Assembly: GCA_037974965.1 (NCBI GenBank)
Contig: JBBPFI010000005.1
Coordinates: 372,001-436,000, forward strand
Source of the DNA: Dacryopinax spathularia
Lineage: Eukaryota > Basidiomycota > Dacrymycetes > Dacrymycetales > Dacrymycetaceae
Direction of reading: 5' to 3'
DNA length: 64,000 nt
Below the pieces are notes generated by a model. The model had not been told where the DNA came from. It saw only the letters and a program-made list of their open reading frames with translations, and ran no database searches. Below, one piece after another: positions 23,128-38,966 of this stretch. Each line of letters opens with the position of its first letter. Positions within the stretch are counted from its first letter, which is position 1. The position numbers and the translations under genes were made by a program.

Positions 23128-25070
23128 TCAAGTGCGCATTCCACGGAAAGTGCTTGCGATTACGATCCGCCTAACCTGTGTTCTTGTGTTAGTAGCCCCA
23201 CTCCAGCCTCGTAGGGATATCGGCTTACCTGATCGTATGAAATGGAGTCCTCCTCAAATGTCATTCCCGAGTCACCGCCACGGTCGTCATCCTTGTCGTC
23301 ATCATCATCGTCGTCCATGCCTCGTCCGAAGCCACCGCTATCGCGCATGTCCAGAGATCTTCGAGGCATTCCACCAGGAGTGGCACCGAAAGGGCTGGCA
23401 GACAGAGTTGTCTTCGGAGCAGCAAAGGCTGCGAATTCGCCAAACTTGTTCGACGACGGTGGAGAGGAAGTTGGGCCGCGGATAGGTGTCATGGGCGGAG
23501 TCACCATGGAAGATCCAGTGGAGGCTGCTGCGCCGCCGCGAGTCGGAAGAGGAGGAGCATAGGGGGAGAAAGAGGAGGCTGAAGAAGAATAATGGTATAT
23601 ACCGCCTCGTGTAGAGCTGTACTTCGATGCCTGATACTTATCTGTGAATCGAGAGCCTATTACCTGCAGTTACTCGTGAGCTTTGCTGGTGTCATGGAAG
23701 CTAGAGATCGCGTACCTTCTTCAGTTGTGGCCGGGCAGATTTCAGGTCCGATGCCTGCATCCAGACATTGATATTGTGTGCCGACTCGTCCGACGTCCGG
23801 TATATGCTCTCGATCTTCAGCTTCTTCGTGTTCTCATTCCTGAGCATTAGATGCTCATGCAGTTGCCGAGCGATGTCGTCCACATCGTCCCCTCCCAGGA
23901 CACGGTTGGCAACGTGTTGCCCAACCTCGCGGATCAGTTCTTCCATATCCAGGTTCTCCAGGACGCTACCGATGATGGCATGTGACAGAAGGGAGGATGT
24001 TGTGAGCGGAAGAACAGTACCACCGGTAAGGGAAGTCATAGCGTGGTAGAATTCGTTGGCGTACTGAGACATGGATGAGTCAGATAGCTAGATGGGGTAG
24101 GCTAGGACAAGCTTACAAGGTACCCGCTCAACGCTGGCTCGCAAGCAACGAAGAACTGGCTCAAGTCAGGAGGATACTCCAGAACGTGGCGTGCTGGAAC
24201 CTACCAGAGTGATCCCTCTTGTGGCCATCTCGCGTACAATCTGAATGGGATCGAGGCCATCAGGGGAGCCATCATCGAAGCCTGATGCCTTTGGTCAGAC
24301 CTCATGGAACGAGCACGTTGTATGCTGACGCACCATCACCATATTCTCCTAATCCATGCGGCGGCGCGTCTGCAATGAGGACAACCATCCTCCTTGCGTC
24401 AGGTCGCCAGTCCATATTGAGGGCGTCGTAAAGCGCAGCCGTCACAGCCTCTGGGCCATCTCCACCCCCGCTGGCATATAGCGTCTTGAGATTGGCCTTC
24501 ATCTCCGCAACGTCGCTGGTGAAGGGAAACTTCTTCGTAATGAAAGTGTTGTCCTGCGGAGGGTGGTCCCGAAAGGCGATCAGGCCGAGACGAAGATCTT
24601 CCGGTCTTGCCAGCTTGCCAGTGTTTACGATGGTATTGCATATCTCTTCGATGTTCTCCGTTGCATGTGCGATGTACGAGCCTTGACTACCGGTGGCATC
24701 TTGTATGAAAACGAGATCTCTGTGAGGCACAGTCAGATCTTAGTAACAAATGATGGAAAGACAATGGACGCACAAGAGCTTTCTCGGAGGCCCGGACTGG
24801 GGGTCCATCGGCACAGGTCCTGTCGAACTCGCTGCAAACGCAGACGAAGCAACCATGGGCTCCTCGATGTCAAGCCCGTCCATGGCACTGGCCATCTCCA
24901 TGTCTCGGTCGGCATCCATTGCGTCACCAGTATCAGGATTGGGGGTTGGGTAAGATGCAGAGGGAGCGTCAAAGGCTGTTTGAGCGAGAACAGGGCAGAG
25001 ATTAGCTAGGTATATGAGGAAGAGAAAAAGAAGGCGTCGTACAAAATCCTGCAGACCCAGATGCGGCCAT
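23128..25070 (-). CDS. von Willebrand factor A-domain protein (VwkA-like, no kinase domain)
   Basis: A 520-aa protein whose vWA domain resembles that of alpha-kinase VwkA of Dictyostelium and its fungal relatives. Eight exons: 25043-25070, 24774-24975, 24334-24719, 24205-24281, 24117-24155, 23716-24063, 23229-23663 and 23128-23175. After an acidic disordered N-terminus comes DLVFIQDATGSQ. This is a metal-ion-dependent adhesion site (D84, T86, S88), followed by RLGLIAFRDHPP, GGGDGPEAV and VVLIADAPPHG. The middle part (VLENLDMEELI, a GGDDVDDIARQL helix) is followed by a Ser/Pro-rich tail with an Asp run. No alpha-kinase catalytic domain is present. It probably acts in a protein complex; partners unknown. 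Confidence 0.85.
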
Positions 25071-25529
25071 TATCGGATGAGTCGACCAGGAGTGTCAGGG
25101 GTTGGGATCGATCGGTAGTGGAGGTCAGTCAATGTGCGTGTGCGAAGTTCTGTGACGATATTAGACTCGTTTTGACGAGTTAGACGTTGAGCATACCTAC
25201 TAGCACTCAAGAGAACGGTCGTTACGGTCGTTAGCAAGGTGGTCGAAAGGATACACGTTTAAGGCGTCGGGAGGGGGCGCCGTCGGATACCCTTATGATG
25301 CTCATCATGTCACTTGTCCAGTCTGCCTCCGCGGCTCGTCACCCCGCTTTGGTCGCTTCCTGCACAGCGAAGCAGCCTAACATGAGGCACACACATCTTT
25401 CACACTGAGCAGAGCTTGATCACCCCACATCTGCCTTCCTATCTTATCACCCGGAATAACAACGAATTATGATACGCGTGCTGTCTAATGTAGCAATGAA
25501 CTCAGGATCTTCACCGGTCGTGTAAGGGG
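25071..25529. other. Intergenic, promoter region of the vWA gene
   Basis: 459 bp between the vWA start and the GEM1 stop, both leftward. No coding potential is recognised. Confidence 0.45.
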
Positions 25530-28078
<2,549 letters not shown>

Positions 28079-28365
28079 TTCCTAGTTCGATTCTCCAGAC
28101 CAGCAGTATTACAGCAAGCTAGCAGATGGTATTAAAGCAGAGGTACTGCGGGGAGAATCGGGCGCCGACCCGCCTTTTTGCGAGCTGGACGCTGGGTAGG
28201 GGCAAAGGGTCAAGAATGATGCGCGCCGTCGGCACGGAAGGAAAGAAGCCAACGCGTCTCCTGGCTGACGACGCATAAGCGCCCGGCGGGTTCCCCTAAC
28301 AGCATTCATTTCATCGCATTTCCTTGACAATCTACACATGTCTGCTACTCTTCGGAATGCCTGTC

Positions 28366-29699
<1,334 letters not shown>

Positions 29700-29784
29700 T
29701 CTTTCCGCTACTTTGGGCCGTATATGGATCTTGCCTGAATTGCTGGGCTACAGCAACCCCTGATAGCAGCCAGCGTGGATCCGG

Positions 29785-29791
29785 TATATAA
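29785..29791 (-). promoter_or_regulatory. TATA-like element of the aldo/keto reductase gene
   Basis: TATATAA on the plus strand (TTATATA on the coding strand), 86 bp upstream of the ATG, in a locally GC-rich setting. The position fits a core promoter; this is an inference. Confidence 0.4.
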
Positions 29792-30007
29792 GGGTGCCAT
29801 CATTGATATTCCGACAGCGGAACAGTCCAGCAAGACAGGATGAGGAGGAAGGCTAATTCCGTTCACGCGCCAAGCCGCTGAAGAATGTATACGCGTCAAA
29901 TTCACGCGCGCGTTTTGTCCCTGAAAGGCGCGTTTCTGCCAACAACGTAATTTCCCGCTCTTTCGCCGCTCTTTCTCTATTCTTCTCATATTCCGCAACT
30001 CGACTAA

Positions 30008-31788
30008 CTATGGTTTCCGCTTTGCGGCCCATTGGGCACCGTACTTCCATTCCACCACGACCAACGGGTATGTGAGCAGGCACCAGAGGCCTAGCACTGT
30101 GAACGTCCATCCTGGACCGATCGCCATCCGGACAAAGTCGATGACTGAAATGACGACGGCACCGAGAAGGCAGCGGACGATGTTGTTCTGCCACGATTGA
30201 GAACGGAGGCTGCTGTGGAGCGAGGGTACTTACCGCTGCGCCCACGGATGATCCCCGACCCGGAAAGAGGTCCATCAGCAACGTTTGGTTCACGGTGAAG
30301 ATACACATCGTCATGCACGTTGCTACTGCAGGTCAGCACGCTCCCGCCCCATTTCACGTTTGTCACTCACCAAGGAACTGCAGCGCCAGCGTAACACCCA
30401 CGCTGACTCCGTATGCAACACACCACCCATATGCGATCAGCACTGCACTGTAAACGCCCCAGTACACCGGCGACGTGCTAAGGCGTGCATGCTCTCTCCT
30501 CAGCTCAACACCCAGCCGCTTCGACCGTGCCTCTTCCCTTGCCCAAGCAAGATCAAGCAGTCTACCGGAAAGTGGTGCGCCGAGAATACATCCAGCACCA
30601 GAAGCCAAATAAAACAGGCCGATCTCGGTTTCGGTCAGGAAGGGATACGCTGTAAGGAAGAGCGGCGACAGCGTGGTCTGGATGCAGTAGAACATGGTGA
30701 ACGACACGGCTGTCGTCCGCTATCAAAACCGTCTGGGACCACGGAGAGGCAAAATCATACCGTTCGTCCACAATATCAAGCATACATCGATATTCCCGAA
30801 AAGCTTGACGAAATCCAAGGGCCCATTTCGTCTCGCTGGCTCAGGAGTCTTACCCTCCTCCTGGCCATCTCTTCGTCCCCGCCCCAGGATGGGAAGGAGA
30901 GGACGGTCCCACTTCGGTGCTGGTATGGAGCCGTCACCGACGATTGCACGCAACGTCTCGGGTAAGAAAAGAAGCTCGAGGATGAAGCAGCTTGCGGAGG
31001 CACAGAGGAGGAACCAGAATATCGCCCTGCGACCCGTCAGACGGACTCTCAAAGTCGAAAACTTGAGACGGACCTCCAGCCGTATTTCCCTGCGAGGACA
31101 CCTCCGATGACTGGGCCGATGCACGGGCCAAACTATGTGGATGCAAGTTTATCCTTGCTCGTGACGTGGACGCTGCCGCTTACCATTGCTCCCAGGCCCG
31201 AGACACCCAGGAAGATGCCGCGCTCCCCACTAGCTGCAATGTCCATGATCGTGCCACTGGATAGTGCAATTACACTGGCGCATCCAGCCGCCTGCGCGCA
31301 ACGAAGAAGCACCAGCAGCCAATATGCATTCTCGGGTGTCAAGGCTAGGCCCACGCAGCTCAGCGCAAGAAGACCAAGGCAACCGAGGTACACCGGCCGC
31401 CGACCGCAGCGTGGCGAGTCGGCCAGACCGCTCCATATGGCCGGTGATAGCCCTTGGAGCAGCATGTATACCGTCACCGTGATGTTGATTCGCTCGATGG
31501 AGGTGTCGAAGGCTGTGGCGATAACGGGTATCGCTGGGAAGTAGACATTGGACGATAGGGGCGAGAACATCGCTGCGAGCGAGGTGAGCACGACGATGAG
31601 CCACTTCTCCCATGGCTTGTACACTGCATGTGGTCAGGCCGATAAGGACGCTCAGCGAGCGGCGTACCCGAGTACGGCGGTTCTACGGTGCTTGCGGTGG
31701 ACGCCGCTTCCAGTGGTGCGGCACGCTCAGCATTGGGAGCAGCATGCTCGACGAGCGCCGTCTCCAGAGACTTTTCTGCTAGAGGCAT
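30008..31788 (-). CDS. MFS drug:H+ antiporter, QDR-like, copy 2 (divergent)
   Basis: A 498-aa DHA1-type exporter. Seven exons: 31668-31788, 31184-31623, 31074-31132, 30761-31026, 30371-30709, 30234-30325 and 30008-30187. It shares the framework of copies 1 and 3: WEKWLIVVLTS in helix 1, LADSPRCGRRPVYL (motif A), GPCIGPVIGGVLAG (motif C), FLPETLRAIVGDGS and LLMDLFPGRGSS. It has a shorter N-terminal tail and central loop, and lacks the intron after the PVIA segment found in copies 1 and 3. It has extra introns at GAM/FGP, before AIFWFL and at GAA/NNIV. The paralogue is therefore older and more distant. The stop is read in the spliced frame (AKRKP end); the long downstream reading frame to 29853 is not used. 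Confidence 0.85.
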
Positions 31789-32425
31789 AAGGACGACGAG
31801 ACCATTCTTGTATGAGCAGACAAAGAAGGGGCGACGAGGTATGGAATGCCAGCGCGCATTATCGAAGAACGACGCCGGCCAATACGGGCCGATTCTCGCC
31901 TAAACCAGGAATGCGCAAGAATTGTTGATGATAAACGTCATCCGGCACACACCTTCCTTCTCCGCTGGACGGTCAAACAACGAACAATGAAAGACAACGG
32001 AAATTGCACGAATTCTTTGACATCTTTGCGACGGAGACAGTCAGGAACTCAACTTCGGCCTTTATTCCCTCACGGCCTTCCCCGCAAATTGGCTTGCCGA
32101 CCAGCGGAAACAATTCATCAATAACCACATGGCCTCCACACCGCCGTTCCCCCGGGGTCCCTGGGCGGCGTTCTGGCCCTCTCGCACAGACTCGGCCGAC
32201 ACCGGTCATTCCGGACCGGCACGGCATGGATATTCTGCGCTCGTATGACCCGCCGTACACAAGCCGCCGTTCGGCCAACAAACCACACACAATTACGCTC
32301 ACGGCGATTCGGACATGCGCCCGCCGTGCGTCGGGAGAGGGAAGATATATACTGGGGACGTCCTGGGGTAAACCCCTGCCCCGCCTCTCCGCCCCAGATA
32401 CCCCGCACAAAGCGACTCTGCACCC
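31789..32425. promoter_or_regulatory. Shared promoter region between head-to-head MFS exporters 2 and 3
   Basis: 637 bp between the start codons of two divergent paralogous exporters. It has many short G/C-rich blocks and no supported coding frame. A TATATA element lies close to the rightward gene. Joint regulation of the pair is plausible but inferred. Confidence 0.45.
32346..32351 (+). promoter_or_regulatory. TATA-like element of MFS exporter 3
   Basis: TATATA 75-80 bp upstream of the ATG at 32426. The position is suitable for a core promoter; not tested. Confidence 0.35.
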
Positions 32426-34320
32426 ATGGACCTGAGCGATCCGGTCTACAAGACCGAAAAGGAGCAGACTCGCATGGACGAGGAGGCAGAAGAGGAGGCT
32501 CATGCAAGCTCACCTGCGCCAACGCTCGTGGAGGAGAAAGGTGCTGATCATCATTCGGCGGACGCGCCGCTAAACACTGCGGAGCTTGGCAATCAACCGT
32601 CTTTGCAGCAAAGCAAAGAACCGCCAGGTGCAGATGGCGGGGATAGACCGTACTCTGGTAAGAGGAGCACCTATGGTTATTGCTCGATCGTTGATTTGAG
32701 TATTGCAGTCTTCGCCAAATGGGAGAAATGGGTTATCGTCTTCATCACCTCCATCGCGGCTGTGCATTCTCCTCTCGCAGCCAACCTCTACTTCCCTGCT
32801 ATTCCCGTCATTGCCGATGTAAGTATCGATCTCCAAGATTGTTTCTCTGATCGATTGGCTGATCTACTTTCAGGCCTTCGGCAAATCCATTGAGTTAATC
32901 AACGTTACCGTCACTGTATACATGCTCCTGCAGGGCCTAGCGCCAACAGTATGGGGCAACCTCGCCGATCTCCCCTGGTGCGGCCGACGACCCATCTACC
33001 TCGCCTGCCTCGCTCTTCTCTCGCTAGCCTGCATCGGGCTGGCACTGACACCCACAAACGCATACTGGCTTCTCGTCCTTCTCCGGTGCTTCCAAGCAGC
33101 CGGTAGCGCCAGCGTTATTGCTCTTTCAAGCGGGACGATCATGGATATCGCTGCCTCACACGAGCGTGGAATCTTCCTTGGTATATCAGGGATGGGCCCA
33201 CAAATGGGCAGTGCGATCGGCCCTGTACTGGGCGGGTTGCTTGCGGGCAATTTGGGATGGAGGAGCACATTCTGGTTCCTGCTCATCTCGGCCGGAACGA
33301 CATTCACGATCGAACTGCTGTTCCTGCCGGAAACGCTTCGCGCAATTGTGGGGGATGGGAGCATACCTGCACCGAGGTGGAATCGGCCATTGCTACCCGT
33401 ACTAGGAGCAAAGTTCAGGGGCAAATATGACCCCGCGCGCAGACCTCCGATGACGAAGAAAGCTGGACCACTTGAGTTCCTAAAGTTGTTCCGTCACCCG
33501 GATCTGCTGATCATCTTGTTCACGAATGGTAAGGTTCGCATCCTGATGGAATTGGACGAGCTGACTGACATCCGCGTCCAGCCATGCAATTCACCATCTT
33601 CTACTGCGTACAAGCGACCACCTCGCCCCTCTTTCTCGAGCTCTACCCCTGGCTCACCGAAGTCCAGCTCGGCCTAACATTCCTAGCGTACGGAGGCGGC
33701 TGCGCGTTCGGCGGGCCCGTCTCCGGCCGTCTATTGGACTGGGACTACGCCCGCGCGAAACGAAAGGCTGCGGCAGAGCGGGAAGCGGGGATCGTCCATG
33801 ATCCTTCGAAGGGATTCAGGAACCGGGAGGGCGTGCCCGTAATTCACACCCGGCTTAGGCAGACGCCCATATATTGGGGGCTGTATATTTTGTTGATCAT
33901 CGCCTATGGCTGGTGTGCGAGGGTCAAGGCGCCATTGGCCGTGTTGCTGGTACTGCAATTCTGGTGTACGTGCCCTTCTTCCCCCTCAGTAAACTCGGCT
34001 GATGATGTTGGTGCGTTGTAGCGATGGCGATGTCCATGGGGATATTCAACGTCACCCAAGTCCTCATCATGGATCTTTTTCCCGGTCGTGGGTCCTCAAT
34101 AGCAGCCGCAAACAACGTCATGCGCTGCGTACCAGGCGCAGTCATGGTCAGCATCGTCCAGTATATGCTGGATGGCGTTGGGGTCGGGTGGACATTCACG
34201 ATCCTTGCCTTGGCGTGCGCGGCGAGTTATCCGTTGCTTGTGTTGGAGTGGGTGAGGGGGCCGGAGTGGGCGAGGAGGAGGGAGGAGAGGGAGGCGAAGA
34301 TGTTGGCTGCTGGCGTCTGA
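32426..34320 (+). CDS. MFS drug:H+ antiporter, QDR-like, copy 3
   Basis: A 559-aa DHA1-type exporter, near twin of copy 1 at 15064-16992. Exons: 32426-32657, 32709-32818, 32874-33528, 33582-33965 and 34022-34320. The second, third and fourth exons have the same lengths as in copy 1 (110, 655 and 384 bp). Motif A is GNLADLPWCGRRP, motif C GMGPQMGSAIGPVLGG, then FLPETLRAIVGDGS and IMDLFPGRGSS. The N-terminal tail has the shared ELGNQP(S/A)L(Q/E)QSKE stretch, so even the disordered tail is duplicated. Probably a plasma-membrane exporter; substrate unknown. Confidence 0.9.
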
Positions 34321-34636
34321 GCTTCTCTGGCTGAGCTGGACGAGGGAGGCGAGGTTGTTGTCATCATCTTTCGTGGCGCATTCATGCATTTGTACATTAC
34401 ATACCGCAATGGACTTCTTCTTTCAATGATTTACCCTCCATAGCCTGCCTAGAATACGGTGCCGCCTAACCCAGCCATTTGTGCATTGGGGTCGAAGGTG
34501 AAGATGTCAGAGGGAAGCCTGAGCGTGAAGTGAGAGTTGGTCCAATTCCGTTGCAGTGTCTTTATTCCTTCTACATTTATCGAGTCACACAAGATATTGT
34601 CCGCTCATCGATTGTCCTCCGTGCATCCCCGGACAC
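34321..34636. other. Convergent 3' intergenic region
   Basis: 316 bp between the stops of MFS exporter 3 and the isochorismatase-like gene. No gene is seen. Confidence 0.45.
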
Positions 34637-35350
34637 TCACGCCCCTCTCATGTCCTTCTTGGCCTCCTCAACCCCCACTACCCTGCCGCAAGACAACGGA
34701 CTCCCAAAATATCCAACAAGGGCGTCATGTAGCCCCGGGTCCACATCAGCGCACGCCTCTGGTACAACAGCAACATCATAGTCCGCATCCACCGCGCTCC
34801 TGAAGCTCGCTAAGACCACTCCGGACGTCGCGACGCCCGTGAGGAGGAGCTTTGTTATGTTGTGGGAGCGGAGGTAAGTGTTGAGGGTGGTGTCGTGGAA
34901 TGGGGAGGCGCGGGGTCGGGAGAGGAGGTGTTCGTCCTATGCCGGCAGTCTCAGTCAGCATACGTCTAAGAGCATTGGAAGGGATGGGAAGAGATGGGCG
35001 TACCGGGAGGGGAGCAACTGCTTCTACGATCTGGGGATCCGCTGGACTCGCGGGGAACGAACTCAGCAACTTGCCAATCAAAGACTCTTTATTGACGCTA
35101 TACAGCTCATCATTTGCCCTAAAGCTTCCCTATCGCCAATCTCAGCATCACTATACATCTGGAGGAGCGAAAACGAAGAGCGTACTCCGGCAATAACGTG
35201 CACTATAAGCACCTTATCCTTCCCCAGCTCGCGCGCCACAGCCAGGAGCTCAGCGGCGCGGGAGGCAGCGGCGTCGAATGACTTTATGTCGGGGATCCGG
35301 GAACGGATGAGGGACTGGAAGTCCATTACGAAAAGGGCGGTGGTGGGCAT
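34637..35350 (-). CDS. Isochorismatase-fold protein without the catalytic cysteine
   Basis: A 202-aa protein of the isochorismatase-like hydrolase fold. Exons: 35157-35350, 35004-35118 and 34637-34936. The first intron is only 38 bp. The N-terminus ALFVMDFQ carries the first catalytic Asp (D10). The strand/helix that normally holds the nucleophile reads TGVATSGVVLASFRSA (from about residue 136), where the usual Cys position is Val. The ATSGVV form is found in a known non-Cys branch of the family, so the loss is probably inherited rather than a local mutation. The following EACADVDP segment is conserved. It may be catalytically altered; its role is unknown. Without the 38-bp intron the frame hits a stop, so this intron decides the model. 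Confidence 0.72.
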
Positions 35351-36751
35351 TTTGGGTTGATGCAGACGAGGGAAGGTGTGGATTGGATGGCGTATATGTG
35401 GGGAGAATGGGGGTTGTGGGGAATGTCAGTGCCAGGGGAGGGCCGCGTCTTCATATAACCTGCATCGGATCCTCTTCCGAAGCGCGTCTGTGCTCGGTCA
35501 TTGTCGTACACACGAGCGGCGGCCGACATTATATGTTCATCTCGGCATCACCTCGCGCATACTAAGCCCTTCAAACCAGTTGCATTGAGCCAAGAGTTCA
35601 TCGTTAGCGAATGTAAGAACTCGCGCTCAGTGAGCGCTAACACCGTCTATCGGCGATTTGATTTTCTTCCCAATCGCCGACATCTACAATCTCGATCATC
35701 GTCTCGATCACCTTCTAGACCCTAGGACCCTATCACCGCCAGCACATCGGCTCCAGGCCATCGACCAATCAGCGCGTTTTGTTCCCCACCGGCTCATCCT
35801 CAAAAACAATAAACACCACATCGACCGTCGTCGTTTCCCTCTCACTCGTCAACGTCGGCTCGCTCGCTGGACTTCGTCTTTATGTCTCTTCGCAGCGATG
35901 GCCTCGTTGGTTGGCCTCTGTTGTCTGCTCGCTACTGGCTAGCAGTGGTATGTTTCTACCGGCTGAGCGGGATGGCTTCTCTTGTGCGACCGGACTCGTA
36001 TAAGGGCAGCCCGCTTGCCGCCTAGTACTAGTCCTCCTCGTCGGACAGTCCTCCCCTCATCCAGGCTGGTGATCGTCGACTGTCCACACCCACTGTCTCT
36101 TCCAGGATCAACACCCGCCGCATACAAACTACCCCTAATCGCGTCTCTGTTTATACCTCACCGGTGCCGGCATTCCAGGGACCTGACAACACCATCCTAC
36201 GAGATATCTCACATTCTCTTCCTTCAAGCATACATTCCTTACGCACGACACATTCTTTACCCCCTCGCGACCTCGCGACCCCCAAAGGAGCGTAACCACG
36301 GCTCCACGCTCTTTCCTGAGCCACGCACTCGTACCTGTATGTGATGCAGCTCAACCGTACACAGCGAAAAGTAGGGCTAACTCACCTTCCAGTCACTCCT
36401 CACCCTTAACTCCGCCCTGGGACGTCATCAGCCAGGAACCTGAGACCTGCTCCTCAGTTCCCCACTCCCGGTCGTCAAGCTCTTGTCTTGCAAGACAGGA
36501 GGAGCGTGCACTAAGACGTCTCAGAGGCCTCATATACCTCTCTCCCGACGAAAGAGCGCGTTAAATCTGCCCAGCCTCCTTTGCTCAATTTTCTCTCGTC
36601 GCTCGACCAGCCTCTCCAATCCACCAACCCGGTCCACCTCGCTGTATCTCCCAGCCTTTCCCTGAGCTCAAGCCCTCCAAGCCTCCGAAGCCGCCCAACG
36701 CGCCGAGACAGACCAGCCTTCCCTCCTGCCCTACCAGCAAAGAAAGAGAAG
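35351..36751. other. Intergenic / 5' leader region, no supported gene
   Basis: 1.4 kb upstream of the proline-rich gene. It is C- and pyrimidine-rich, typical of fungal promoters and leaders. The reading frame of the downstream gene stays open upstream to 36581 but has no ATG there. A 5' exon further upstream cannot be ruled out. The region just right of 35350 should also hold the promoter of the isochorismatase-like gene (an AT-rich TTATATGA at about 35450). Confidence 0.4.
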
Positions 36752-38314
36752 ATGCACGTCTGTGCCTGCCGCATCGTTCAGGGCGACATAACCTACTGCT
36801 CACCCCAGCACGCGTACCTCGATACCCTAAGGGCACTAGAAGGGAACCAACATACATTTTATCGCGCTTACTGGCGTCGATATGACCCGGTGTCTCCTCC
36901 TCCCGGCGGGGCAGTCGTAACAGGGAGGGGGAAGCCTCTGCCTAAGCCTCCAAGGCCAGCGAGGGAGGAGGAAGAATGCGTGCGATATCCTATCCTCGAG
37001 CGGGAAGCTGTAACAAGACCAGCGCTGAAGAGATTTCCGGAATATGTGAAGCAGCTACCCGAACCGCCCAGCACCTGGAGCCTCACGACCCGGGCCACGA
37101 CTGCACCCCATGCTCGCCCGCATCATCCACATCCAACCGCTCGGAAAGGGCTCATCGATCAGGCAGGTGAGGAAGAACCAGTGAGCAGGTTCTCCGCCTG
37201 GACGACGACGACCCATTCACCCGATCTTGCTGCCTATGATTTCCCGCCTCTGCCTGGACGTATCCGGCAGAGTCAGAGGATGTCGGACTTGCAGAGTCTT
37301 TGTACGACTCCGGATCTTGAGCAGGGCCGGTTTTCCGTTATCACTGCCTCTGACGGCGATGACGATCCAAGCGACGACTCCTCGGACGAGGAAGAAGGCG
37401 AGCCGCCTGGGAGCGCGACTCTGATGAAGCTGGGCGACTGGCTCGAAGAAGCTGGGGAGAAACTGGCGAGGCTTCATTTACGTTCTCAGCTCTCCCATGA
37501 TGGGCGACCTTGCTCCCCTACTCTCGGCACTGGCGGGCAGAGTCAGGTTGTTGAGCAGGAAGTGCAAGAGGAGAGAGGGGGAAAAGTACCGCCGCCGTTA
37601 CCGCCAAAACCGAAGTTGATGCATCGCGAGTGCTCTGTCCACCTGCCCTCTACCTCTCATCCCTACGCCTACGCTTCCAGCTCTGCGCCGGCAGCAGGAG
37701 GAGAGACGCCGAGGATCAGCACCGCCACGGCCAGGGAGAAAGTATACGATGACCTTCGAAAGCACTCCATTTTCCGCGCATACTTCCAGGATGTTATCGC
37801 TTCGGAACCGTTGGCGGACTCGGCACAGGGCAGGGGCGGCCCGATGGGAGGGAGGAAGGGACATGCGAGGAAGATGTCGGAGAGATGGGGAGATGCGCCG
37901 CCTGTTCCTGCAATACCGGAACAGTATCGCTCGCAAGCGAAGGCTCCTCACCCAACAACTCGTCAAACATCTTCGACAACCGCTGAGGGGTCAGCGAGGC
38001 GACGGAGAGTGGCCGCAGTAAAAACCGACTCCATCCACCCACTCAGAATCCGCAAGCTTACCGAGGAGACCGCCCCTCCAACCCCACCAAAACCCCACCT
38101 CCCGTCCTCCTCTCCGCCCCTAACGCCTCCGAAAGACTCCGCAGCCTCTCAGGAGGGAAAAAGCAGCCCAGATATGACGCCCCAGGAATATCGAGACAGC
38201 CTAGCAGCCGCGAGCGGCTGGGTCTGGGAGCCTGCCCTTCCTTCCAGCGGAGAAGGGAGGCCGCTTGAGTTTCTGGAGGAGGATCCGTATCCCATGGGTG
38301 TTTGGCGGGATTGA
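36752..38314 (+). CDS. Proline-rich disordered protein with SH3-ligand-like motifs
   Basis: A single-exon 520-aa reading frame from the first in-frame ATG. I recognise no enzyme domain. It is Pro-, Ser-, Glu- and Arg-rich and mostly disordered. Several class I/II SH3-ligand-like runs are present: PLPKPPRPAR, PPPLPPKPK, PTPPKPHLP and PPLPGR. The most ordered parts are a Cys-containing N-terminus (MHVCACRIVQGD, TFYRAYWRRYDP) and a helix-like segment VYDDLRKHSIFRAYFQDV. An acidic stretch lies near residue 205. It could be a scaffold for SH3 proteins of the actin or endocytic machinery; this is inference. The even codon pattern and length without introns support a real gene. Confidence 0.65.
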   Translation: MHVCACRIVQGDITYCSPQHAYLDTLRALEGNQHTFYRAYWRRYDPVSPPPGGAVVTGRGKPLPKPPRPAREEEECVRYPILEREAVTRPALKRFPEYVKQLPEPPSTWSLTTRATTAPHARPHHPHPTARKGLIDQAGEEEPVSRFSAWTTTTHSPDLAAYDFPPLPGRIRQSQRMSDLQSLCTTPDLEQGRFSVITASDGDDDPSDDSSDEEEGEPPGSATLMKLGDWLEEAGEKLARLHLRSQLSHDGRPCSPTLGTGGQSQVVEQEVQEERGGKVPPPLPPKPKLMHRECSVHLPSTSHPYAYASSSAPAAGGETPRISTATAREKVYDDLRKHSIFRAYFQDVIASEPLADSAQGRGGPMGGRKGHARKMSERWGDAPPVPAIPEQYRSQAKAPHPTTRQTSSTTAEGSARRRRVAAVKTDSIHPLRIRKLTEETAPPTPPKPHLPSSSPPLTPPKDSAASQEGKSSPDMTPQEYRDSLAAASGWVWEPALPSSGEGRPLEFLEEDPYPMGVWRD

Positions 38315-38966
38315 CCAGATGGATGTGTGAGCGAGTGAAGAGGAACGAGGGTTATGGACTGTTTTATTGGACTGTTTTATTGTATTCTATTGGACTCGGC
38401 GGTTGCCGTATTGTAGTGCTAGCTATTTGGACTATTTGGTAAAATACTAAAGGTGTATAATACGCTAAGCATTGTCTTTTTAGTCGCTTACAATTCATGT
38501 AACTTGGACATAGTCGGCACTGTATCTTGGCTGCACGGGCAATTTGGGCAGTCGGGGTACCCTTACACTGAATGAACGAATTTAACAGATGGGGCAGATT
38601 CAGCTTCAACAGCTGCAGCTCTAGACGGCAGCTCTAGACTGGCTGGATATCCCCACTCCATGGGCTCGGCAAGGCAGGTAGAAATCGTGTTCCGCATAGA
38701 ACCGCTCTGTGAAGGACCGCATACACGTAGAACCTGGAATCATCCAGGCGTGACGCTGGAGCGTTGGAATCGCGTCGAGCTTAGTAAAGGATGCATACAC
38801 GATCAAATGCTGGCAAGACTAAACCGAATACAAAAAAAAAGAGTTAGGCAAGGAATAATATTTCGCCTTCCTTGTGATCATCACTGAATGATTGGCAAAG
38901 TGGTCTTCGTTGCAAAGACCCTGACGAACAAAATCTCTATCCCTCTTGCCCTCTTACGACCAGTCA
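38315..38966. other. Intergenic, AT-richer, no gene seen
   Basis: 652 bp. It begins with the presumed 3' end of the proline-rich gene, where a short direct repeat of GGACTGTTTTATT (38358-38384) occurs. No gene is supported. Confidence 0.4.

Noticed and set aside
29853-30007. Longer C-terminal end of MFS exporter 2
   Set aside because: The frame is open only without the last intron. Splicing to NNIVRCLLGAV matches the paralogues and ends at 30008.
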